Position numbers and translations under genes: made by a program. The notes below the pieces were generated by a model. It did not search any database. It was not told where the DNA came from and worked only from the letters and a program-made list of their open reading frames with translations. Source: Dysidea avara (taxonomy: Eukaryota > Porifera > Demospongiae > Dictyoceratida > Dysideidae). Taken from it: 64,000 bases of DNA. The DNA is taken from assembly GCF_963678975.1 (NCBI RefSeq), contig NC_089272.1, forward strand, positions 19,419,399 to 19,483,398, given 5' to 3'. Below, piece after piece: positions 47,222-59,800 of this stretch (positions are counted from its first letter, which is position 1; each line of letters starts with the position of its first letter).

Positions 47222-47877
47222 CACACTGACACATACGGAAAGGTACAAACACTGGACTGGACTACTGGAATGGTGTTTCTTAGGCTTTACAATGAATTCT
47301 AACACCTTTTTGTTAGCACATTGGCTATTACATTCTCTTCAATATCATTGCCCGCTTGTTTTCATCATAGCTACTTGAATGTGAGTGTGATGACATGTCC
47401 CAATTTAATTATTGCAGTTTAGTATTCGTGATGTAATAATTACAAAAAAATCAAGTCTTTTTAGTAATGCCGACTTGTTCTACCAAATGATTCTATTTCA
47501 TAGATAAGAGTTATGCAAATGCATGATGATAATTAAGCCAATGTGTACTTTTTGTGATGGTTAGCTAATTTGGTTTGAAAACGTAAATACTCTTATGACA
47601 TAAGTGTGCATTTTATGCATCAAAGTTTACCAAAGATTCAGCTAGGGACCCGCCGATTATGCTCATTATTTTACCTATTATGCTATGCTGCACTGCTCAA
47701 AAATTTATCTATTATGCTTAAATTAATGCTCAATATTTACCTATTATGCTCAAATTATGCTCAATATTTTTACCTCAGTTCCCATGTATTTCTAGTAACT
47801 TTGCATTTTATGGAAAAGCAGTAAGTGGTTGAAGCACAGACTGTAAATCCTTGCTTGTCAAAATGCATGTCACAGAA

Positions 47878-47966
47878 AAGATCGATATACTCTAATAGAA
47901 CAGTCAGCTACCTGATAATTTTATTAGAGTTACTGACTGTTCTATTAGAGTATATCGATCTTTTTG
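47878..47966. repeat. Palindromic pair of the dispersed motif
   Basis: AAAAGATCGATATACTCTAA is answered 60 bp later by TTAGAGTATATCGATCTTTT, and the CAGTCAGCTA/TACTGACTG parts also pair. This gives the motif a possible outer boundary at AAAGATCG. Confidence 0.8.
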
Positions 47967-48097
47967 TTGGTTATGTATTTTGATAAGCAAGAATTTATAG
48001 CATTGCACAAGTTTTCTGCCTATTATGCTAGCATTATGCTCAATGCTTTCAGGCACCTATTATGTTCATTATTATGCCAGCATAATCGGCGGGTCCC

Positions 48098-48179
48098 AGC
48101 GGCGGAGGAAGTAGTTGATATGAGGGGGGGCTCCGCTGAGCTGACCCAGACTTATTTCTATAGTTTGGTAAGGTGAGAC

Positions 48180-48218
<39 letters not shown>

Positions 48219-48485
48219 TCACAACCAACTGACAACAGCTTTCCACCTCACCAGCTACCATTTCTAGCTGATAAACTACATAAAAATCCTTACATAGCTC
48301 GCTACACACTGACTACTTTATTAGAGTGACTGCTCTATTAGAGTATCTCGATCTTTATCACGGTTTTCAGCCCCACTCCAAGAAAGATAATTCGGTGTGA
48401 TATCATTCTGAGGGGGGGCTAAGCCCCCCCTCAGCAGACCGAGGGGGGGCTTTAGCCCCCTAGCCCCCCCCTTTCCGCCGCCTAT
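48098..48485. mobile_element. 388-bp nested TIR element with poly(A) core
   Basis: Ends are AGCGGCGGAGGAAG and CTTTCCGCCGCCTAT, approximately inverted. GGCGGGTCCC flanks both sides (48088-48097, 48486-48495), a 9-10 bp duplication. The (A)38 run lies between GGTGAGACC and GGTCACAACC, so the core is homologous, reversed, to the element at 46869. Two motif copies are at 48308-48352. Confidence 0.75.
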
Positions 48486-48797
48486 GGCGGGTCCCTAGAT
48501 TCAGCTGCATCACCAATATTAGCAAACTTGACACTGACACAGCCTCAACTACCTGAGCAGTTATTTATCACTACTATAATTATTAGGCCAGATTACTTGT
48601 TTCTCAACTACAAAAATTCGGATTTCCATGCAGGCAGGAGGTCATTTTTCATTATTCATTATTAAAAAAATACTCCAAATCAAGCTGTCTGTTCATAAGA
48701 ACTAGTACTTGCGTTTTACAAGGTGCAAAAGATATTTGCTGTGCTGTAAAATGATGCCAGCCTTCTTAGCATCAAAATACATGTGCATGTGATCGAT

Positions 48798-49043
48798 CAC
48801 TGCTTGAAGGTTCTTAGTTTACTAATTTGTTAAGCTGCTTTACTGTAGTTGTGCCCAGTTATACTGATAGTAAAATGTCAGTAACTTTAAGTATATGGAA
48901 CATAATTGTTTTACTAAGTTATAAACTCTCAGTAAACATCAGTGAATGCAGGTTTACTGAAAAGCTACTAAAATTCCAAACAATTAACTGTTCCATATAC
49001 TGGGGATATACCACTCTAGTAAACTAAGAAACTTCAAGCAGTG
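48798..49043. mobile_element. 246-bp MITE
   Basis: CACTGCTTGAAGGTTCTTAG at the left and the complement of CACTGCTTGAAGTTTCTTAG at the right, 27-bp TIRs with one mismatch. There is no clear target duplication. Confidence 0.82.
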
Positions 49044-49503
49044 GATAACAGCAATAATGAAATTAGAGACAGTGGAGTAAAAGGGATGCAGCAGGGATGA
49101 GAAACAATTAATCAAGTTTGCCTGGCCTTAAGCTAAAATAATTTTAAGGGAAAGAATGGTTTATGTCTCATAATGGTTAATCCCATCCTTCCTACTGTAG
49201 ATCTGCCTATGGGAAGAAAGGTACCAATTTGTATGTAGCTATATTATATACATAATACTCTACTTATACCACACTACTCCAACAATAATACAATTATTAA
49301 GCATTGTCTAAAACAGAATGCATAACTGATAGCTATGTTGCAGCTGGTTGCATAACCATTGTTTATGCATGCTTTACACATTACAACTTATTTCTATATA
49401 TACAATCTAAACTTGTAGCTACATGCATATATAAATTATGCATTTTTGCAATAGAGAAGGTGTGTAAATAACTAAACTTCATGCTGTGTAATATACAAAT
49501 AGT
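49044..49503. other. No gene; probable 3' UTR side of the receptor
   Basis: AT-rich sequence downstream of the receptor stop. GGAAGAAAGGTACCAATTT (49213) resembles the Helitron 3' sequence at 17420 but lacks the hairpin. Confidence 0.35.
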
Positions 49504-52500
49504 TTAAACATCACTCTGATCAGCAGCACTATTGAGAGTTTCTTGAGCTTCCTCAATAGAAGAGTAAATGTTTTCTTTCACTTCAATGCCATCTAAGCTA
49601 GTCACTCCAAAAGCATACATGGGGTTCTTGACTGTAGGTACATCATCTGTATGCCTGTCAGTGGACACATTCTTATGAATGGTAGCATCCTGCTGAACCA
49701 TTTCCACTGAAAGATCACCTTCACCACCACCATTAGTAGCATTTCTAAAATGTATATAGTTATGTGTATCAGTGAAAACACAGGGTATAAATGCAACTTT
49801 ACCGAATTGCAGCCTTCTGTTTCTTGCTTTTTACTCTGGTATAGACTGCTATAACAGTGGCAATAATGCCCACAGCAGCAAAAGTGGCAAGTAGAGCAAT
49901 AAATATCATGTTATCATTAAAATCAAAATCATTAGAACTGTCATCGTCAGAATCTTCAACAGGCAGCACAACTAAAAATATATTTAGCACCACTGTTCAC
50001 ATACAAGTTATCTTAGAAGTATACTGTACATGATATAACAAGCACAATATACATCAGCATGAAAATAATATCAGAGACAACAGCATTTAGGACCTCTGCA
50101 TTATTATTACATAGCAAAATGCTGTAGTAGAAGCACGAAAAAATCCCAGTGCTATATATAGCATTTGTTGAGCAAAGCAAAAGTTGCCATAATCTTGTAC
50201 AAAATGGGCATACCATATACCCACTGTAGAAAAGCAGCCAGAGCAAGGATGAGAGAACTACACTGTAGAAATAAGTAGCGTATGAGTGACTGTTCTGTTG
50301 TGCCATTATCTGAGGCGTGATAATACGACAGGCTTTGATTGTTTAAGGCTGTTGATTTGTTATAATTCCTAGTATGCTGGGTGTATGACTATAATACTAA
50401 CTTGGTTCAGTGGTCATCTCCCCAGCACCAGTTCCCACAGCAACAGTGACACCATACTCCACCTTAGGATCAAGACCTCCTACGATTATGTTGGATTCAT
50501 TAGTGGTCACCCTTATTACTCCATCATTAGACTGTCTTGTAACACGATTATCACTGGAAGATGTTTCAAGTGTCACTGTGTAAACAGGAAATCCTCTGGC
50601 TTCAAAAAGACTTAAAGGATTCCATGAAATGTTAAGTGATGTACCACTTCTCTCCAGCTTAACATTTTCCAGTAGCTTAAGTGGAGTTAGTTCTTCACTA
50701 AAGAACACATATCCATAGGTCTCTACTCCTCTTCCAGCACTGGTAAAAGCTACTACTACCACTTCATAAGGAGTACCAGGATCTGAGAAAACACATATTC
50801 TTTTTCATATGAATTTGAATTACCATAATTTGCTTTTTTTGTTGTGAAATAATTTTCACATTCAAAGAAAATTTCTTATGCGAAAATTTTGCAAAAAGAT
50901 TGAAATACTCTATTAGAGCAGTCATTAGTGTAAATTATATACACGAAACTACATAAATTACATCTTTTTGCTCAAAAATAAAGTAAATTACGGTAATGCA
51001 ATATGTAATGTTGTTCATACTTTATTTGCAAAAATGCATAATAACTATGATATCTTCATATTGGTGTTATGAGAACAAGTGGCAGTGCAAATAAATAGCA
51101 AGTTTGCTACATACATTAAAGCATGTAGTTATATCAAACACCACAAACAATTTTGTATTAACATAGCCTATTGGGTTTAGCCAACACAGTGAAAATGTTA
51201 ATAAGTAACAGGTGCATCATAAATTAATCCTCTCCGTTCATGCCTTAGCAATACACATGGGTAGTTGTACTTATGTTTTCAGATTTTCATGAAATATCAG
51301 TTTTAATAACATCACGATGTACTAATGAATATTTTTGGCCTTATTAAAGGTTTAATTAGATATTGGTTGTGTAATGCAAGTTCCGGTACTGAGATAGTGA
51401 CAGTTTTTTCCAACATGCTTATCTGGTTTTTGCAGGCCAAGTCATAGTGACAAGGGTGGCTCCAGGGGTATTTCTGGGATTTCCAGAACTGGTGTCAAGC
51501 ACTTGAAATATATTTTACAAAGGTACAAAAGGTTCCAATTGAATTAGTCTAATAGAACAGTCAACCAGCCTATTAGTATCTGTAGTAAGTACTAGCAACA
51601 CAGTATATCTGTAGCAAGTACTAGCAACACAGTATATAAAGATTTTATTTTGGAGTGCTTGAATTTTTTTGGGCATGCATGACAGAATTGCATCTATGTC
51701 TACTGCATGCTTTAAACTTAACATTCCACTACCCCTTTAGTCTTTAGCCTTCCCCATTTCCCTAATACCAAGCCAGCAGAAGCAAGCATAGTAATTTCTT
51801 ATGAGAAAATGTCAGCTTTGAAAGATATTTTGGTGAAATTGTTACCAGATGCAATTTATACTACAGAATATTTAAAAAATTTTCTGGGGGAGCATGCCCC
51901 AGCAGATTCAGATCTTCCTATTAGATTTAGCATGCTTTTCTCAACATGTGATGTATACAGGGAGTCTGGAAACTAGTCACCAAAATTCCTGAAGCCACCC
52001 ATGCCGGTAGAATAGCAAAGAGTGCTTTGCTGTATAACAATAAAATACAACAAATAAACAGCAACTACATTACAGCCACTGGTACAGATATACAGTAAAA
52101 GCTTACCCAATCGTGAAATGATAAAATTATTTTCATTATTTGTTACTGAATTAGCTACCCTACTATCAGGATCATTATATTCTGAATAGATCACTTCATA
52201 TTGTATAATAATTCCATTAGGTGGAGCAGGAGGAATCCAAGCAACATTAACGCTAGTATTAGATGTACTAGCAACTCCAATAATCTTCACTATTCCGGGA
52301 GCTGGATCAACAGGTATGTTTAGAAATAACACCAGATGGTTTAAAATTATACCAACCTGCTTCACTTGTTCTTCCTGACAATTCATTACTATGACTACTT
52401 GTTCCACCTCCATTAGTAGCAGTGATGGTGACATTGACCATTTGGTAAGGATTTAGTTGAGTAATAATATATTCTTGGGTCTGGAATAGACACAGAGAAT

Positions 52501-55500
52501 GTTTCATACAATCTAGTTTCATAACACTGTACATACTTCTCTTCCATTAAAAGGCACAGCCTTCATTATCACTGGATTGTTGTCTATTGAATAATAAATA
52601 GCGTAAGAAGTCAAAATTCCGTTGACCGCTGATGGTTTATTCCAGTGTATGTTAACTGAAGCAGAATTGACGGCTGTCACTTCAACCAGTACAGGAGGAT
52701 AGGGAGCTGTTAGGTGATATAAAATGTTCTAAAATGAATTAGAAATTGCATTATCATACCTTCTTCTGCTGTCATCACAGTGATAGGATCACTCTTTGGT
52801 CCATCAGATACAGTGACAGCATGTAATGTACAAGTGTAACTGGTGTATGGAGTTAGTCCAGTTATTGTTATTTCTGTAAAGTTTCCAGTAGTGTTGCCCT
52901 GTAAAAATATATGAATGGTATACCTGAAGTGACTAATGATACACTATTATCATGTAGCGTTTGTGCATGTACCAAGATTGTACAAGAAAATGAAAATGTT
53001 CTCAAAATTCCAAAAGTGTACTCATAATTCTCAACTTTTTGTAACCTTTTCTTTGCTTTTATTAGTCAACCCACTAGGGACTACTGAAAGCCTGTGTAGC
53101 AGAAAATCAGAGAAATGTTACTAAAACTGTGATATGCAGAAATAAATTGCAGGCCAGGTGATGACTTGATCCACAGACAGCTCACAGTCTAGGCAAGTGC
53201 CTGCTTTTGTGGACAAATATTCAGCAATTCTTTAAAGCAATAAAAATTGCTGAATCTAGATTTGCAGAAAGCAAGATACTAACAATGGAATAATGAACAA
53301 CCCTTCTTTTAGAATAGGTGACTGCTCTATTAGAGTATCTTGATAACATATATACTCAAAAGCTATTTCAGTTTTTTAATCCCACCACCATTCCCAGAAT
53401 AGCTCTTGCATCCCTACTCAAGTGATTACAAATTATGGTTAGAATATACCAGCAAGGTTTCTGTACACTTTAGAGAGTTGAGGATGATGTGGATGAATGT
53501 ACCCACAAGGTCATTACCAAAATCATGGAATGAGTAAATAAATTCATTGTCTGAGGCACTATGAGACACATAGAAACCATCATTTAGCCAGTTCCTAGTC
53601 ATGGGAGTATGAAACTACATGTACATCTGTGTTCCTATCCATCCCAACCATACCAATGGTGCCCATCTTGTACTGGAAGTAAGTAGCTACCATTGAGACA
53701 TTGTCAACCAGTCTGAAAGCAGCTGCCTTGGTAACAATTAGGAAACTGAATTTCATTGAATAGGGCAGCAAAAGATCAAGATACTCTAGAATAGTTAGAG
53801 ATTCTGTTTTTGAATGACCTAGAATTATTTTAGGACCAAAATGCTGTATTATTCCCAAACTCATGATGGAATGATATGTTTATGCCTAACAAACATAAAA
53901 AAATGGTCATGTCAATTCTTGTGGAAGTTACACAGTTGCACCCAAAGGTTTTTCTTGTCTTTATACTTTACAATTAATACCACCAATGTTGTGAACAAAC
54001 ATAATAATACCTTTGTTAGCATTCCAAACTGTATATACTTGAAATTCAAAAGTAATCTACATTCATTTCTACATTCAAGAGCTATGTGCCAAAATTATGT
54101 ATAAATGTACAGGTAAATACGATAATTATGGTCTTACATTCGAGACAATTAAAGCAAACTGGCAGTATGATACAAATACAAAGTGATGGTGAGCGAACAT
54201 ACATAAGATAACCTTCATAATTTTGTAATGAATAATAATATGTAGTATCTGAATTTCTAGTCCTCTTATACATTATCAAACGGTACGGTCATAGCTACCG
54301 TTTAAGCATAGATAATATACCTACTGACACATATTATCTATGGTTTAAGTAGGAATCCATGTGAAATTTTCGCACGCCGCCCCAAATCCTGCCTTTAAAA
54401 ATCATCCTAGAGATATCTTACGAGACGAAAATCACCTTTACGGAATAGTACTAGTCCATATAATACATAAAACAGCATTAAATACAACAAAACACTTACA
54501 GGTGGCCGGATACAGAATTTTAAAAATCGCCAAAACTTTGAATTTTAGACTGACTGCCTGACTGCCTGACTGCCTGACTGCCTGACTGACCACAGTCGCA
54601 AGCCTAGAGCCCAAACGAAGCAGTGCATGGCCACCATTTTACGTAACAATAACAAACTCACTAGTGGGATGCGCCTTTTGGGGTTCCGATGAGTGTGTGC
54701 CCTCAGCACCTTGTCTTTTCTTTGATCTTCAATCAGGCTGCTTGTCTTCTTCTTCATCCAATGAAACCATATTGAGGCGTTAATTTTCCGTATCAACACT
54801 TTCTTTAAGCAGCATAATAGACGCCACAAGATTATTTAAGGTGCTTAGACTACGTTATTGTACAGAGGAATAGATTATATTCCTCACTGATATAATCTAT
54901 GACGGAGGGTACTGTACAGAGGTACTGGTACTAGATAGCTTCACGATAGGTCACAAGATCACGCCCATTCTTCATTCTACCATTATCGATCTATCGATTG
55001 AAACCACGATGACACACCCCTTTTGCACTAACTGTATTTCAATGACCAAACACCTTCAATTTGGAAGGCTGACTCGACATACTCTATAATCAATTGAAAC
55101 CACGCCCCTTTTTGGGCAAGCGCACATCTTGCAGGCTGCTTCAAGATACTCTAACACAGCAGTCACCCTAATAGAACAGTCACATGTTTATAGCTAGCTG
55201 TATGCCTTAACAAAAAAAACTAAACAAACTAGTATATTAAAAATTATAAATTTAAAAAATAAAGTAGGAATCCAAGTGATAAAAAGTAGTGAAACAAGAG
55301 AAGAACAATGGTAGCTATTACAGCATAGCTCGGTGGGAAATTCCTACTTTGACATTGAACACAAAATAATGGCTATATCATGCCAAAGTAGGGATTTTCC
55401 ACCAAGCTATGCTGTAATAGCTACCATCGTTCTTCTCTTGTTTCACTACTTTTTATCGCTTGGATTCCTACTTTACTTTTAAATTTATAAGTTTTAATAT

Positions 55501-56795
55501 ACTAGTTATATACACACACATGAACACACAGAATGCACCCCTACACATATGTACTTGTGTAAGTACCTGCACACCTACAGGGCTCACTTACAATTACATT
55601 TACACTGTTATCAGTAGCACATGTGATGATGTACCACCTGATGATCCCATTAACTTGATCAACAAGTTCATTCCATTGAAATGTGATACTAGTGGATGTT
55701 GTGGTGATAACAGTGAAGTCATCTGGGGCCACACTGGGAGCTGTGTAAACAAAAACCATGTGGTACTATCATAGTCAACCATATAGTTACCTGTTTCATT
55801 AGTAATAAAACTCATGACAGAGGTCTTAGTGTTCCCTACTGAATTATTAGCCCACACAATATAGTAATAAGTAGTAAATGGTGTTAGTCCAGTGATGTTA
55901 ACAGAGAACACTTGGTTAGTAACAAGCCCATCAGTGCTTCCCATCACCGCTTCACTACTATCTTGTAATGGCATATCACTACCATACTGCACTGAGTAGG
56001 TCTCATTATCAAATGAAATATATTTTACAAGCCATGAGATGTTGACTGAGTATGGTGTGGTGGTCACTGTTACGTTGATAGGTTTGAGGGGTGGAATTGT
56101 TGCTGTAGAATAAAACGGTTGTATAAAAGAACAGTATTTTTACTGAGTAGATCACATGGTCTCATGTGACACAGTTGTATGTGACTGGCTCCAGGAAAAC
56201 TGGTCATATCGCATATATCAACAGGTTTGATTTACATGACTACACTTATAAATTCTGCTAAAATTAACCAGAGCTATGCAGTCTGCTTTTGCTGGTTGAT
56301 ATTTGAAGGCTTGATGGTAAGCTTTATGAGGGGTCTGAAGCCTTCATGAAGCTCTGGATAACTTTCCTATGACATACAACCAGTTTTCCCACATACAATC
56401 ACAAAATGTCATTGTCACTACAACTTGTGCAATTGGCTGTATCTTACAATAACAAGTATTTTGGCAAACACAAATAGTGTTATATAGTACACTTTTACCT
56501 GTAAATAATACTTGAACTTTTCCAGAAAGCTTAGTAAAATCATCTTCTTCATATATGATTAGAGTTGCTGCACACTGGTAAACACCATTGTGTATTGTAG
56601 CATTAGTATCAGTGGCATTGATATAGAGGGTGGATGATGTGGTGCTATGTGCTTCCTGTGTATGGAAATAATGAGAAACTAATAGAATATCTGTATCATT
56701 CTAAGCAACATATTATTATCATGACTGTATGTTGTATGTATATGGACATAATTATACATGTGCTGAGTGCATGCTTGTGCGTATGCATTTGTGTG

Positions 56796-56826
<31 letters not shown>

Positions 56827-59800
56827 ATGCGTGCGTGATGAGATAAGATGGTCAAGTGGTTGGCACACTGACCTAGTAATTGCAAGGTCCCATATCCCAA
56901 ATTGAATTCTCAGTGAATTAATGTTGCAAAAGAACCATTGCTTGCATTATTCCAGCTTACCAGTTGTATTAATGACAGCCTTATGCAAATAGCCCTGCCA
57001 TGCCTGACTCTTAGTACCTCAATAGTGCACGAGTGGCCTATGGTTTCACTGTGTAAGCAAAGCATGACTGTTGGTACAATGGCAAGTGAAGGCTCTGCTT
57101 TTTGCTTTTGTGTGTACACATACAGTATGTACATGTATGTATGTGAAATATTTAGAAGAATTTTGGGTGAAAGATCAAAGGAAAAAACAGTGCTATATTT
57201 GCCATGCAGAATTGTGCATCTGATCATTATCCAGAATGAAGTTGGCTGTTTCAGGGCTACTAAGTAAGTTTCAAGTCAAGAGTTTCATGTGTGTATTTTT
57301 TCAACTGGCTCGAACATTAACTTCTTTAAATGAGTTAAAACATTGCCTTGCTCGTGCTACACAAAAGGTCTCAAGACAAAATATAGTACTTAGCTTTGCC
57401 TCATGCCATATCTATCTCTCACCCACTCTTCTACATGGTATATTTTTCATATAACATATGCAGCAATGCTTCAACTAATACGTATATATGGATGTCTGTA
57501 TCACAGACAAACATATAATTTCTACTTCAATGTACAAGCACTTTCGGTGCACAAAAATGTAGTCACATGCTTACACACTTTTGGCTGCATCTACACGAGG
57601 TCACACCTACCCTGTTAAACACTGGGCTATTTGTGCACTACGAGTCACTGCAGGCAAATCCTTTTGAGGGCAGCACTACTGTAGTTACACCACAGAAGGC
57701 TGTACCATGTCTCACGGGTGAAGTTGTGATCACCCAAAGTTCCACCAGTACTTTTACCTGCTATGTGAGACATTGAGAAATTTGGTATTTGTTATTATTA
57801 TTATTATTATTAAAGCTTTACAGTGACCAGCACTGAAGGTCTGGCAGCAACATGTGCTGCAGCCTTTGGATTACCTAACCTAGCAAACTGGAACTGGAAA
57901 CCTAAGAACAGTACTTGACCTAGCTAACAACAAGGTGTAACAGAAAAGGGCCAAAAAAAGGAAAAAAATCCCTCCTACTACAGGATTCGAACTGCAGGTC
58001 ACCCAATAAATGTTTAGTCGGGGCCACACTCAGTCTTCCTCCAGGAGGGTTGGATTTTCTTCCTTTAACCTAAAGTATTTATTGCTATTAAAGCTTGAAG
58101 CTTGCTTCCATGGTACTCATTGATGTTACAGCTGGGTAGGCAGCTTCCCCAGTTACACTGTTACATCGCATACTCACTAGACTGGAGCAATGTGAGTAAA
58201 GTTTCTTGTTGAAGAAAACAACAACAGCAACTGAGCATCACCAAGTATTGAACCTACTGTAGAACCTTGTAATTACCTGGCCAGTGCTTTCCACTTAGCT
58301 ACGATCTCTCATCGTGACCCGACCATGCACATACACGCATGCACGCATTATATTATAATTATATACTTAGTTGCTTACCACATTTTTATAATCAAAGAAG
58401 TCAAAAGGTTCTCCATCCTTCATCCATATGAATTTGTAAGTTGCTGAAACAGCATTCCCATTTACAGATGCTATACAAATTAGTTCAATGGTATCTTCTC
58501 CAGAATTACCATTCACCAATTGTGGTAGAAGTTCTACTGTCAGACTAGGTGCTGTTAAAAAATAAATCATTTAACTTTGTATTTTAGCCAAAACAGCTCA
58601 AATTTAAATACTAATTTTGGTGGTCTCAAATACACTGTAGTAGATATAGACCATAATTATAGTATACAGCAATACCGATATTCTTTTGTATGTCTGTTCA
58701 TCAAAGTCCATTTAAAGCTACGCCTATTTTTAGGTCTAATGATCATCGTTTTTCACTCTCCTATTCTACTGCCTTCCTATACCATTTTATTATACTTTTT
58801 AATTGCTCGTACTGGGGAACTTATTGGCAGGAAACTACACAGGATAAACCTTGTCTTGATAGCTAATACACACCTTGTGGTGTAAAAAAATCATATGTAT
58901 GATAGTACAAGCCAGTAGTGAAATAAAAATTCAAACTGCGTGACCTACCAGCTATTAAAACATAGACATTTGGTGTTCACTCAGCAGGTCACATGTGTTT
59001 GGCATACCATTAACCATTATCATCACATCTCCAGAGTACTGAGCCTCATTAAAACCATCCACTAGTACAGAACAATTGTATTGTCCAGCATCATTGTAGA
59101 GTAATGGTGAGAATATCACTGTTCTAGTGTAGTGTGATCCATTAGTAGTCTGATCAGATACAATGACTCTTGGGGACAGAGATAAACTACCACCACTCCA
59201 ACTGATTGTTACAAGAGATGGTAATACTCCATTAGCTAATGTAGCTGTACAAGTTAGAATATGAGTTAGTCCACTAACAGATCCTCCTGTTGACTCTAAT
59301 ATGTCCAGTGATGCTTGTGGGACTATAGATCAAAATCATGATATGCACACAAGTTGTACACGTAACTACTCAGTTACTTACCAGACACATTTAGTGTTAA
59401 AGTATCACTGATAATAACTGGTGACAGTCTGTTAATCATCACCATACACTGAATTTGTTGACCTTCATTAGCTGTGTTTAATGTTGTGATAGTGTAAGTG
59501 TCACTGTATATCAGTGAGTTGTTTGCTGCTAAGTAGTCATTACGTCCTTCTGTTTTCTTGAGCTCTACACCATTACTACTCCAAATAATATCCACTCTAC
59601 TGGTGATACCTCTCACAGTAGTCACACTACACTCCAGTGTTAGTGACTGACCAACTATCTGAGTGTTGGGAGCAGTTAGTAAAACAGTGGGATTAGGAAC
59701 TATTGACAAAACACATAATGGATAATAGTATGTTGTAACACAGAATAGTATACATTGTAAAGATACCTAAAGACTACTGGACTACTATTTTTGGCATACA

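Larger units (their letters stand above)
47645..48495. mobile_element. TIR element hosting a nested element
   Basis: GGGACCCGCCGATTATGCT at the left and AGCATAATCGGCGGGTCCC at the right (the latter ends at 48097 and again, as a target duplication, at 48495). TA flanks both sides. TATTATGCT repeats fill the interior. An 88-bp palindrome of the motif (47878-47966) is also inside. Confidence 0.72.

Noticed and set aside
56170-56410. TIR element around TATGTGACTGG and CCAGTTTTCCCACATAC
   Set aside because: Similarity to the MITE ends at 42638 is suggestive, but the arms pair poorly and no target duplication was found.
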